A DNA stretch of 64,000 nucleotides from positions 1 through 64,000 of the forward strand of contig CAMVOS010000010.1 of the NCBI GenBank assembly GCA_947169185.1, given 5' to 3'. The position numbers and the translations under genes were made by a program. This stretch comes from an uncultured Prevotella sp. GTDB taxonomy: Bacteria; Bacteroidota; Bacteroidia; Bacteroidales; Bacteroidaceae. Shown one piece after another: positions 1-8,233 of the stretch. Position 1 is the first letter of the stretch; the number at the start of each line of letters is the position of its first letter. Under the pieces are notes generated by a model, which saw only the letters and a list, made by a program, of their open reading frames with translations, was not told the DNA's origin and ran no database searches.

Positions 1-2
1 GG

Positions 3-1817
3 CAATGGACGGAAAGTCCCATCACCTTTAACAGCATCTATGGTGGTGAGGATTACGATGCACGAATAGAGCCTACAGACTGGAAGCCTGTGGTCATTAT
101 GGAAGGCCCTGATGGTCGTCTGCGTCCTCAAATTGCCCACTCCACCCGACTGATGGAGCGTTATGGCGTGAAGCAGACGTTGCGCAAGGACTCGATTCTC
201 GTGCTCGATATGGGGCAGAATCTTAGCGGTTATCCTGAGATTACCGTTCGTGGCAATGCTGGACAATGGCTGAAGTTGACGCCTGGCGAAACGTTGGATA
301 AAAACGGATTGGTAGATCAGCGTCAGACGGGTCGTCCGCATTACTACACCTACACGCTGAAGAGTAGCCAGCAAACTGAAGTGTGGCATCCACGTTTCTC
401 GTACTATGGCTATCGCTACCTGCAAGTAGAGGGCGACATCGACGTGCTGAAGAAGGTAGAGTCATGCTTCGTGTACAACTCCGCTGAGCGCACGGGTTCG
501 TTCGAATGTTCGAATCCTCGCATCAATGCCACCCATCAGTTGATAGACCGTGCTATCCGTTCGAATTGGCAAGCCGTATGGACCGACTGTCCCACACGCG
601 AAAAACTGGGTTGGTTGGAACAAGACTGGCTGAACGGTGAGGCACTGGTGTACAACTACGACGCACGCCACATGATAGAACAAACCATGCAGAACATTGT
701 CGATGCCCAGCACGATGACGGTTCAATGCCTGAGATAGCCCCTGAATACACCCAATTTACAGGCACGTGGGCCCGTCCGTTCCAAGAGTCGCCCGAATGG
801 GGTGGCGCTATCATCGCCCTGCCCATGCTCTACTGGCAACACTATGGCGACCTGGATTTGGCCGACCGCCACTACGACGACATGAAGCGCTATATGGACT
901 ATCTGGCTACACAGGACTCAAGCTATATTCTGAAGATGGGCTTGGGCGACTGGTACGACTATGGTCCAGGCAAGGCGGGGTTCGCGAAGAACACTCCTAT
1001 GCCATTGGTGTCGACAGCCCATTACTATCAGTGGATGTGCTACATGTACGTGATGGCCAAACATCTGGGTCACAAGCAGGATGCCGAATGGTTTAACCTG
1101 CGTGCTGACAGCATTCGCCACTCGTTTAATCGCACTTTCTATGATGCCAAGAAGAAAACGTATGCCACAGGCAGCCAGTGTTCGTTAGCCTTGCCACTCT
1201 ATCTGAAATTGGTACCAGAAGGCGACTATCAGGCTGTGCTACAGAACCTCATCAAGGACATCAAGGCCCACGGCAACCGTTTGACAACTGGTGACATCGG
1301 CAACCGCTACCTGTTTAGTGTGCTGATTCAAAATAATCAGCGCGAATTGCTTTATACAATGCTGAATCATGACGATGTGCCTGGCTACGGCTATCAGATC
1401 AAGAAGGGCCACACCACGCTGACTGAACAGTGGAATCCTGACTTAGGGTCGTCGATGAACCACTTCATGATGGGGCATATCGAGAACCATTTAATTCCGG
1501 ACCTCTTAGGCATTAACCGCAAGGGCGAACTCATCGAGATTGCCCCCCACCCCGTTGGCGACATAACATGGTGTAAAGGCTCAACGATGAGTGCCTTTGG
1601 CGAAATAAAAGTGTCGTGGCAGATAGCTCACGACACCTTTACAATCGATATTGATGTACCTCACGGTGGTTTCGCTGATGTCTATCTGCCCTATAACGGG
1701 CATGCAGAGAGCGTGGGCGAAGGTCATCACCACTTCGAAGAGAAGATGATCAAAGGCAAACCGTCTACCAGATTGCCACGCGCTTCGAAGGCTCCAAGAA
1801 GAGTACGCCATTCGTGA
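3..1817 (+). CDS. GH78 alpha-L-rhamnosidase, 5' end outside window
   Basis: Inverting exo-hydrolase that removes terminal alpha-L-rhamnose, typical of secreted Bacteroidetes pectin enzymes. The frame is open from the first bases, so the start lies upstream; the first visible ATG at 90 is internal because the preceding codons encode a GH78-like YGGEDYDAR segment. Family signs are the DCPTREKLGWLEQDW motif near 590-640, carrying the catalytic acid region, the (alpha/alpha)6 barrel residues through about 1500, and a C-terminal beta-domain (VYLPYNG...) near 1680. The final 20 or so residues (rich in Arg, Lys and Pro) look unlike family C-termini and lie within a 53-bp convergent overlap with the M13 peptidase gene, suggesting loss of an earlier stop. 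Its N-terminal domains, signal peptide and promoter are not visible. GH78 assignment is firm; the exact substrate is not. Confidence 0.93.
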   Translation, partial: QWTESPITFNSIYGGEDYDARIEPTDWKPVVIMEGPDGRLRPQIAHSTRLMERYGVKQTLRKDSILVLDMGQNLSGYPEITVRGNAGQWLKLTPGETLDKNGLVDQRQTGRPHYYTYTLKSSQQTEVWHPRFSYYGYRYLQVEGDIDVLKKVESCFVYNSAERTGSFECSNPRINATHQLIDRAIRSNWQAVWTDCPTREKLGWLEQDWLNGEALVYNYDARHMIEQTMQNIVDAQHDDGSMPEIAPEYTQFTGTWARPFQESPEWGGAIIALPMLYWQHYGDLDLADRHYDDMKRYMDYLATQDSSYILKMGLGDWYDYGPGKAGFAKNTPMPLVSTAHYYQWMCYMYVMAKHLGHKQDAEWFNLRADSIRHSFNRTFYDAKKKTYATGSQCSLALPLYLKLVPEGDYQAVLQNLIKDIKAHGNRLTTGDIGNRYLFSVLIQNNQRELLYTMLNHDDVPGYGYQIKKGHTTLTEQWNPDLGSSMNHFMMGHIENHLIPDLLGINRKGELIEIAPHPVGDITWCKGSTMSAFGEIKVSWQIAHDTFTIDIDVPHGGFADVYLPYNGHAESVGEGHHHFEEKMIKGKPSTRLPRASKAPRRVRHS

Positions 1818-3708
1818 TGTCGTAAGCATCGTACCACGCATTGATGTTACGCACCACACCATTCACGCGCTCTCGGCTTTGCGAATGTGAGTCACCGTAA
1901 TAGGCGGTTTCTGCATCATCCAAGTCATAGGTTCTACTCCATTCGATAGCCCATGCCTGGAAGTAGCGCTTGGTGAGCTGTTTGATCTGCTCAGGACTGG
2001 CGTCAGGATGTCTGGCGAGCAGCAGGTCGATACCGAGACAGCATCCTCCGATGTCGGCAATATTCTCGGCCAGCGTGCCCTTTCCATTGCAATATAGCGT
2101 CTTGCTGGCCCAAGGCATCATCAGCAGCTGGTTGTAGTTTTCGACGAGCTGATTGGCAAACTGGACAAACTTCGCTGTGTCGGCAGGTGTCCACCAGTCT
2201 TTCTTCGCTCCATATTTGTCGTAGGTGCGTCCTTCGCTGTCGAATCCGTGCGTCAGCTCATGACCGATAGAGCTTCCGAGGGAAACCAACGTGAGCGGCT
2301 CCTCATCTTTAGCATCGACGTATGGTGGCAACAAATTCGACGGATTGATGGTCACATCATTGGTTGATAGTGAATAGGAAGCATTGTCTTCCAAGTAGTC
2401 ATAGAGATCCTGGCAGTAGGAGATGAGCATCAGCACTTCGCGTCTGCTGTGGCCTATCATCCATCGGTAGGTGTTGATACGGCGGTCTCGCATCTGGCGC
2501 ACGAGTGAGATGAGGTCACCCTTCTTCACGGTAGGTGCAGCCACATCGGGGATGACGTCAGGTTCAGCAGCTACGTAGAACTCCATGAGCTTCAGCTTGT
2601 CCAGCGCATTGGCGCGTGTCGTTTCCGAGAGCCACTCGTTCTTCTCCAATCGTTTCTGGAAAGCCTGTCGGTAATCCTCACACCATCCTGCATACTGCTT
2701 CTTCATGTCTGCCGTTACATATTTCTTATTAAACGCGCGCACGCGATAGATTTGGCACATGTAGGTTCTGATGAAATTGTTCAGCTTATACCTCGGGAGG
2801 GGAAGTTTTACGGTCTTTCCCGTTAAGCTGGTGTACTTTATACTGGCATATTCTTTCAGCACTTCGTCAGAGATCAGCAGTCCGTCGTATAGCGTTATCA
2901 TCTGCGTGATAAACTTCTTGACGGAGTCGGGAGCAAGCATGGCTTTCATGAGTTCAGCATAGTTTTCATTGGCCGAATTCTCCCAGACCACCTCATCGGC
3001 TGCAACGCCCAGGTTCATACCCTTGATGAATGCGGCCTTGTTGGCATCCATCTGTCCAGCGGCTCTACGCATCAGCTGTCCTCCACGATAGGCTTGACGC
3101 TCCTGAAGCTGAACCTTACTATAGAGTAGTCCCAAGCTTGAAGCGTCATAATAGCGGGGCATGGGGATATCTATCGCAAATGTAGGCTTGCCGTCAACGA
3201 TTTTGATGACAGGTTCCAGATAGTTGTTATAGCCCAGTGCCGTAGCGCGTCCGAAGGCCTCCATAGCCTGTTCCATTGTGGTAGCGTTCTGCCAGATCTC
3301 GTTCAGGCGTGCGTTCACCATCTCGTTCATCTCGGATTCTGTGGGCTCTTTTTCAGGCGTTGAGGCGTTCACCACTTCCTGAATGGTCTTCAGGTCAGGG
3401 TCACCTGTGTCATCCGTCAGCGTAGCGGTCTTTCCAAACATCTCCGACGCAGCATAGGGCATCAGACCGTCAGGATAGATGGTCGTTGGGTTCCACCAGA
3501 ACTTGCCCGTCATGTGCATGAAGAAGTCGTCGCCCACGGAACAGCTGTCTGTCTGCCACTGGTTAAACTTTTCCCAAAACGCAGCCTGGGCTTGGGTTTC
3601 ACCAGCGGGGTCGGCCGACGGGGTCGGATTGTCAATGTTGTCGATACACGATGGCATCAGGGTGTTTATCAAGATGGCGCCCAGCATCCATAGAATCATT
3701 TTTTTCAT
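1765..3708 (-). CDS. M13-family zinc endopeptidase lipoprotein (neprilysin/PepO-like)
   Basis: Zinc metallopeptidase of 647 residues, probably anchored in the periplasm or outer membrane. The N-terminus MKKMILWML... ends in a lipobox-like PSC (Cys about residue 19). The zinc site HELTH is at about residues 483-487 and the third ligand lies in ENIADIGG about 60 residues later; the last residues (RVAIW) match the conserved M13 C-terminal Trp. The start was set at 3708 because longer in-frame extensions have no signal and run through the divergent promoter region. That promoter has a TAnnTTTG box and a TTTG box 19 bp apart. M13 enzymes cleave short peptides; its role beside glycosidases is not evident, though the gene faces and overlaps the rhamnosidase. 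No key residue is missing. Confidence 0.93.
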   Translation of the reverse strand: MKKMILWMLGAILINTLMPSCIDNIDNPTPSADPAGETQAQAAFWEKFNQWQTDSCSVGDDFFMHMTGKFWWNPTTIYPDGLMPYAASEMFGKTATLTDDTGDPDLKTIQEVVNASTPEKEPTESEMNEMVNARLNEIWQNATTMEQAMEAFGRATALGYNNYLEPVIKIVDGKPTFAIDIPMPRYYDASSLGLLYSKVQLQERQAYRGGQLMRRAAGQMDANKAAFIKGMNLGVAADEVVWENSANENYAELMKAMLAPDSVKKFITQMITLYDGLLISDEVLKEYASIKYTSLTGKTVKLPLPRYKLNNFIRTYMCQIYRVRAFNKKYVTADMKKQYAGWCEDYRQAFQKRLEKNEWLSETTRANALDKLKLMEFYVAAEPDVIPDVAAPTVKKGDLISLVRQMRDRRINTYRWMIGHSRREVLMLISYCQDLYDYLEDNASYSLSTNDVTINPSNLLPPYVDAKDEEPLTLVSLGSSIGHELTHGFDSEGRTYDKYGAKKDWWTPADTAKFVQFANQLVENYNQLLMMPWASKTLYCNGKGTLAENIADIGGCCLGIDLLLARHPDASPEQIKQLTKRYFQAWAIEWSRTYDLDDAETAYYGDSHSQSRERVNGVVRNINAWYDAYDITNGVLFLEPSKRVAIW

Positions 3709-3742
3709 AAGCACAAAAGTAATATGTTTGTAAATTTGTTGG

Positions 3743-3773
3743 CAAATGTACGAATTTATTTTTAGATGACAAA
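3743..3773 (-). promoter_or_regulatory. Bacteroidetes-type promoter for the M13 peptidase
   Basis: Read leftward, TACATTTG (3743-3750) fits the TAnnTTTG -7 box and TTTG (3770-3773) lies 19 bp upstream as the -33 box. Transcription would begin near 3736, about 28 nt before the start codon. The -33 box overlaps the palindrome that precedes the divergent aldolase gene. Confidence 0.7.
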
Positions 3774-3790
3774 ATAATATGCCGTTCGTC
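3764..3790 (+). promoter_or_regulatory. Shared palindromic element, copy 1 (aldolase)
   Basis: GATGACA (3765-3771) and GTTCGTC (3784-3790) are separated by 12 nt and followed by TTTATAAAA. The element ends 36 nt before the aldolase start. Both flanking genes point away, so it cannot terminate an upstream transcript. Five related copies precede other carbohydrate genes in this window. Confidence 0.5.
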
Positions 3791-3826
3791 TTTATAAAAA
3801 TCAAAAATAACAAAACAATCTGAATT

Positions 3827-4765
3827 ATGAATACGACATTCAAAAAAACCCTGAGCGGTATTATTCCACCACTAGTAACCCCGTTGAAGAATAATGAGAC
3901 ACTGGACGTAGAGAGTCTCGAAAGACTGATTGAACACCTCATCGAGGGTGGCGTACACGGTCTGTTTGTGCTGGGTACGACGGGTGAGGAACAGAGTCTG
4001 TCGTACGACGTGCGCAAGCAGATGATTAAGGAGTCGTGTCGCATCAATCGTGGTCGTCTGCCCCTGCTGGCATGTATCACCGACACAAGTATCGAAGAGA
4101 GCATCCGCCTAGCCAAGAAGGCTGCTGATTATGGTGCCGATGGTGTAGTCAGCGCTCCTCCCTACTATTTCGCCACGGGTCAACCCGAGCTGGCGCAGTT
4201 CTACGAGGAGTTGGTGCCCCAGTTGCCCCTTCCCGTGTTCCTTTACAATATGCCTTCGCACGTAAAGGTGAGCTTTGCCCCTGATACCGTTCGTCGCATT
4301 GCCCAATTGGAGCAGGTAGTGGGTTTCAAGGACTCATCGGCTAATGCCGTTTATTTCCAAAGCGTGATGTACAAGATGCAGCACCGTCCAGACTTCGCCA
4401 TGCTCGTAGGTCCTGAGGAGATTACGGGCGAATGCGTGCTGTTGGGTGCACAGGGTGGCATCAATGGTGGTGCCAACATGTTCCCAGAGCTCTATGTGGC
4501 TATGTACAACGCTGCTTCTGAACGCGACATCAATCGTGTGCTCGACCTGCAACAGCTGATTATGCAGATTTCGACAACCATCTATACTGTTGGTAAACAT
4601 GGTAGCAGCTATCTGAAGGGTTTGAAGTGTGCCCTATCACTCTTAGGCATCATCAACGACGATTTCGTGGCTTCTCCGTTCTATAAGTTCGAAGCTCCTG
4701 AACGGGAAAAGATTCGTCAGGCACTCGATGCACTACCCATCAAGAACGGCAAGTTATGCATCTGA
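3827..4765 (+). CDS. DapA/NanA-family pyruvate-dependent aldolase
   Basis: Class I aldolase of the dihydrodipicolinate synthase / N-acetylneuraminate lyase family (312 aa, usual length about 300). Visible family features are the GTTGE pyruvate-binding loop, YNMP with Tyr140 and the Schiff-base lysine Lys168 in VGFKDSS. After YNMPS there is His where true DapA has the Arg that binds aspartate semialdehyde, so a role in lysine synthesis is unlikely. By context it should cleave or form a 2-keto-3-deoxy acid: sialic acid, Kdo, or keto-deoxy derivatives of fuconate, rhamnonate or gluconate. The next gene, a sodium:solute symporter, starts inside its last codons (10-bp overlap), so uptake and cleavage are probably coupled. 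Preceded by the shared palindrome. Substrate unknown. Confidence 0.88.
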   Translation: MNTTFKKTLSGIIPPLVTPLKNNETLDVESLERLIEHLIEGGVHGLFVLGTTGEEQSLSYDVRKQMIKESCRINRGRLPLLACITDTSIEESIRLAKKAADYGADGVVSAPPYYFATGQPELAQFYEELVPQLPLPVFLYNMPSHVKVSFAPDTVRRIAQLEQVVGFKDSSANAVYFQSVMYKMQHRPDFAMLVGPEEITGECVLLGAQGGINGGANMFPELYVAMYNAASERDINRVLDLQQLIMQISTTIYTVGKHGSSYLKGLKCALSLLGIINDDFVASPFYKFEAPEREKIRQALDALPIKNGKLCI

Positions 4766-6270
4766 TTGATTTCATCGTCTTCATCGTCTTTACGCTTGGC
4801 GTGGTGGTGTTTGGCTGTTCGTTCTTCAAGAAGGGCAGCTCGGCTGACGAGTTCACGTCCGCAGGCCACTCGATTCCTGGCTGGGTGGTGGGCATGTCGA
4901 TATTCGCCACCTATGTCAGCAGCATTTCGTATATCGGCTATCCAGGCAAGGCGTTTGCGGCCGACTGGAATGCCTTTGTCTTCTCTCTGTCGATACCCAT
5001 TGCCTCGTATTTTGCCGCCAAGTATTTCGTGCCGTTCTACCGCCATTCAGGCTCTGTATCGGCCTACACTTTCTTGGAGGAGAAGTTTGGCGCGTGGGCC
5101 CGGTTGTATGCCTCAGCGTGCTACCTATTGACGCAGATTGCACGTATGGGTTCCATTCTTTATCTGCTGGCCGTACCGATGTACATCCTCATGGGTTGGG
5201 ACATGCATACGGTCATCATTCTGACGTCCATCGGCATCATCGTCTATTCGATGATGGGTGGTCTGAAGGCGGTTATCTGGGCAGACGCCATACAGGGTAT
5301 CATCCTGATTGGCGGTGCCGTGCTGTGCTTGGCCATCCTGATGTTCTCGATGCCTGAGGGGCCGATGCAGACGTTTGAGCTGGCAGCCAATTCGCCTATG
5401 GGCAATAAGTTCTCGTTGGGCGCCTTTACCAGCGATCTGACCACCTCAACCTTCTGGGTATGCCTCATCTACGGCATTTTCATTAACCTGCAGAACTATG
5501 GTATCGACCAGAACTACGTGCAGCGCTACCATGCGGCAAAGACAGACAAGGATGCGAAGTTCTCAGCACTCTTCGGAGGCTATCTGTTCATTCCTGTTTC
5601 TGCGCTGTTCTTCCTCATCGGAAGTGCGCTCTACAGCTACTATCAGGCTGGTGTAGCCGAACTGCCTGCGGAGATTCAGGCCAAGCCCGACTACGTCTTT
5701 CCTTACTTCATTGTCAATGGATTGCCCGTAGGTTTGCGAGGCCTACTCATTGCTTCGATTTTCGCGGCTGGTATGAGCACGGTATCAACATCCGTGACCT
5801 CTGCTGCTACGATTATCTTGACGGACTATGTGCGTCCCTTCTTCTTGAAGGCCCGCAACATGGCCGACCATCTACGCCATCACGACCCTCAGGACCATCA
5901 CAAGCATCAGAAACTGGAGCTGGCTATTGTGCGTCTCTCAAGCTTTGGCGTGGGCATCCTAGGTGCCTGCGTGGCTATCGCGATGCTCTCGGTTGAAAGC
6001 ATCATTGACGCATGGTGGACACTCTCCAGCATCTTCTCTGGTGGTATGTTAGGACTATTCCTATTAGGTTGTATCCCTCAGAAAATCAGCCGTTTGGCAG
6101 CCTTCATAGGATGCATCTGCGGCATCATCGTGATAGCCTGGATATCGCTGGCAGAGCTTTGGCACCTTCCTGGCATCCACCTGCACCCCTATTTGGCCAT
6201 CGTCTTGGGCACCACCACGATATTCCTTGTAGGTTTCCTGCTGACGTTGCTGGTTAAGGGAAAGAAATAA
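4756..6270 (+). CDS. Sodium:solute symporter (SSS family)
   Basis: Inner-membrane transporter of 504 residues with about 13 hydrophobic segments and the LeuT-like SSS pattern (residues about 1-60 MHLIDFIVFIVF... through SIFATYVSSISYIGYPG, a typical SSS sodium-site region, and SIFAAGMSTVSTS near residue 340). It starts inside the upstream aldolase gene by a 10-bp overlap, which supports translational coupling and a common substrate. SSS members carry sugars, sialic acid, proline and others; sequence alone does not fix the solute. A sugar acid is favoured by the aldolase partner (inference). A His-rich cytoplasmic loop (DHLRHHDPQDHHKHQ) near residue 380 is unusual. Confidence 0.92.
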   Translation: MHLIDFIVFIVFTLGVVVFGCSFFKKGSSADEFTSAGHSIPGWVVGMSIFATYVSSISYIGYPGKAFAADWNAFVFSLSIPIASYFAAKYFVPFYRHSGSVSAYTFLEEKFGAWARLYASACYLLTQIARMGSILYLLAVPMYILMGWDMHTVIILTSIGIIVYSMMGGLKAVIWADAIQGIILIGGAVLCLAILMFSMPEGPMQTFELAANSPMGNKFSLGAFTSDLTTSTFWVCLIYGIFINLQNYGIDQNYVQRYHAAKTDKDAKFSALFGGYLFIPVSALFFLIGSALYSYYQAGVAELPAEIQAKPDYVFPYFIVNGLPVGLRGLLIASIFAAGMSTVSTSVTSAATIILTDYVRPFFLKARNMADHLRHHDPQDHHKHQKLELAIVRLSSFGVGILGACVAIAMLSVESIIDAWWTLSSIFSGGMLGLFLLGCIPQKISRLAAFIGCICGIIVIAWISLAELWHLPGIHLHPYLAIVLGTTTIFLVGFLLTLLVKGKK

Positions 6271-6292
6271 AAACATTATCATATTATTAGCT

Positions 6293-8113
6293 ATGAAACA
6301 TTACAGAACATTTTGGCTCTTGCTGAGCATGATGATGGTGGGCAGTTTCACACTGACCTCATGTGTAGACAATCAAGACAACCCTGCTGGCGGAGGTGGT
6401 GGCGACAAGGACAAGAAATATGTGGAACGCCTGTTTCCTGTTGTCGATCCACACAACAAGTCGTTAGGCACGGTGATGCTGCGCTTCTACGAGGATATGC
6501 CCAACGTGGCGTATATCAACATCAGCCGCTACCACGAGATCATGTATCCAGGCACTACCGTTCTGGTGCAGAAGACTGGCGAGGGACAATATGCACTGAC
6601 CAGTTCCTGCGGAACGGCGAAGGTAGACACCCAGAAAGACCTCTTCGCGAGCAACGACTACGAGGCGTTTACCAACATGATGGGAATGGTGCAGGCGGGT
6701 ATGCCTAACACAACATACGACGCACTGCCCATCATCCGATGGAAGTCGCTCGACGCCTCACCAAAACAGGTCGATGTGACGTTGGATTATGGCAAATACG
6801 GCATCGACATCCGCGAGGACGACGGGGACGTCTTTTTCCCCTTCGCTACCATTTCCGACCTCTACACAGACGGCTTTATGCACCTGTCCGACTTCAATGG
6901 ACAAGTGGTGATGGTGGCTCCCGATGGCGCCTACAGTCTGGAAAACGGCTACCCCGAGTTCCTCATCAAGCCCCTGCTCAAGGATACGCGCACAGCCGAT
7001 ATGGTGGACTACAACTACAAGAACCTGTGCTTCACGCTTACAAACTTCTTCGGATATCCTGGTCGCACGCTGCTCGAGAAGAGCATGAAGGAGAAAGGCT
7101 TGGATCAGGCACTGCTGGACTACGGCAAGGCAGGACAGATGACGCGCGAGCTGCTGCTATCAAAGGATATGTACGACTATTTCTCAGGTTGTTCTACACT
7201 GAGCTGTCTGCTCTTCGACGGAGGCCACACCTATACCGACCTGACAATCATCAACCCCTTGGACCCCAAGAGCGATTTCGCACAGAAGCTGATACCCATC
7301 GCCCAGACTAAGGTGAAGGAGTTTTTGGATTACTGTCCGGAATACCAGCCCATCAGTCAGGCAAGAGCCGACAACAGCGCCTTGCGAACACAACTGAACA
7401 AGCTGCGCGAGGAGAAGATAGGCAAGGGCGTGCACTACACCAAGGTGGGCAACACAGCCTATTGCCAGTTCGACTCCTACATGTGCGACGACTCCGGATG
7501 GCGCAAGTACTACAAAGGCGAAGGACCCAAGCCTACCATCAAGGAGTACCCCAACGACTGGCTCGTCATCCTCATCGACGCCATCGAAAGGGCACAGAGC
7601 GACCCAGAGGTCAAGAACTTCATTCTCGACACATCCACCAATGGTGGAGGCTCGTCGGACATCGTGACGTTTATCACCTCGCTGTTCTGCGACAAGCCCG
7701 ACATATACTACGAAAACACGCTGACAGGACAGAAGATGAAGTGCTCGTATGACGTAGACCGCAACTTGGACGGCAAGTTCGATGAGAAAGACAAGAATGT
7801 GAAGCTGAACATGAACATCGGTGTACTCATCAGCGGTAACAGTTTCTCATGTGGCAACTTGCTGCCTGCCCTCCTGAAAGACTATGGCATCTGCCTGCTC
7901 GGCAAGCAATCGGGAGGCGGCTCCTGCTGCGTGCTCTACAATCCCTCGCCTGAAGGCTTCGGCTACCGTTACTCCACCCACCGTGCCCGTCTGAACAACC
8001 TCAAGGGCGAGAACATCGACGAAGGCATCAAGCCCGACTACGAACTGGACGTCAACGACTTCTTCGACATAGCCAAAGTAGGCCAGCTGATAGAGCAATT
8101 CTACGCCAAATAG
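6293..8113 (+). CDS. S41-family peptidase lipoprotein
   Basis: Secreted serine protease of 606 residues from the C-terminal processing (tail-specific) S41 superfamily. The signal ends in LTSC (Cys about residue 24) followed by an Asp/Gly-rich linker, marking a lipoprotein. The C-terminal half carries the S41 core: FILDTSTNGGGSSDIV near residue 450 and SGNSFSCGN near residue 515, whose Ser (about 519) is the likely nucleophile. The long N-terminal half (residues 40-330) has no domain I recognise. It follows the symporter by 22 bp on the same strand and may share its transcript. It is one of two lipoprotein peptidases in the region. Substrate unknown. Confidence 0.85.
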   Translation: MKHYRTFWLLLSMMMVGSFTLTSCVDNQDNPAGGGGGDKDKKYVERLFPVVDPHNKSLGTVMLRFYEDMPNVAYINISRYHEIMYPGTTVLVQKTGEGQYALTSSCGTAKVDTQKDLFASNDYEAFTNMMGMVQAGMPNTTYDALPIIRWKSLDASPKQVDVTLDYGKYGIDIREDDGDVFFPFATISDLYTDGFMHLSDFNGQVVMVAPDGAYSLENGYPEFLIKPLLKDTRTADMVDYNYKNLCFTLTNFFGYPGRTLLEKSMKEKGLDQALLDYGKAGQMTRELLLSKDMYDYFSGCSTLSCLLFDGGHTYTDLTIINPLDPKSDFAQKLIPIAQTKVKEFLDYCPEYQPISQARADNSALRTQLNKLREEKIGKGVHYTKVGNTAYCQFDSYMCDDSGWRKYYKGEGPKPTIKEYPNDWLVILIDAIERAQSDPEVKNFILDTSTNGGGSSDIVTFITSLFCDKPDIYYENTLTGQKMKCSYDVDRNLDGKFDEKDKNVKLNMNIGVLISGNSFSCGNLLPALLKDYGICLLGKQSGGGSCCVLYNPSPEGFGYRYSTHRARLNNLKGENIDEGIKPDYELDVNDFFDIAKVGQLIEQFYAK

Positions 8114-8161
8114 GCCGAAATATTGAGATCGTTAAATGACAGTGTCAAAAGATGAATAATC

Positions 8162-8188
8162 TGATGACAACGGGGTTGGTTGTTCGTC
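8162..8188 (+). promoter_or_regulatory. Shared palindromic element, copy 2 (fucI)
   Basis: TGATGACA (8162-8169) and GTTCGTC (8182-8188) are separated by 12 nt, in the 120-bp gap before fucI, ending 45 nt before its start. Unlike the other copies it is not followed by a T-run. Assigned by similarity to copies 1 and 3-6. Confidence 0.45.
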
Positions 8189-8233
8189 CTGTAAGTTGTA
8201 AAACTTATACACTAAAACATATCAAAGGAAAGT

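Noticed and set aside
3709..4116. N-terminal extension of the M13 peptidase to 4116
   Set aside because: It would cover the divergent promoter and part of the aldolase gene and lacks a signal; the lipoprotein start at 3708 fits the family.
3827..4765. Biosynthetic dihydrodipicolinate synthase (dapA)
   Set aside because: The Arg that binds aspartate semialdehyde after YN-P is replaced and the gene overlaps a symporter, although ddh later in the window shows the pathway exists.
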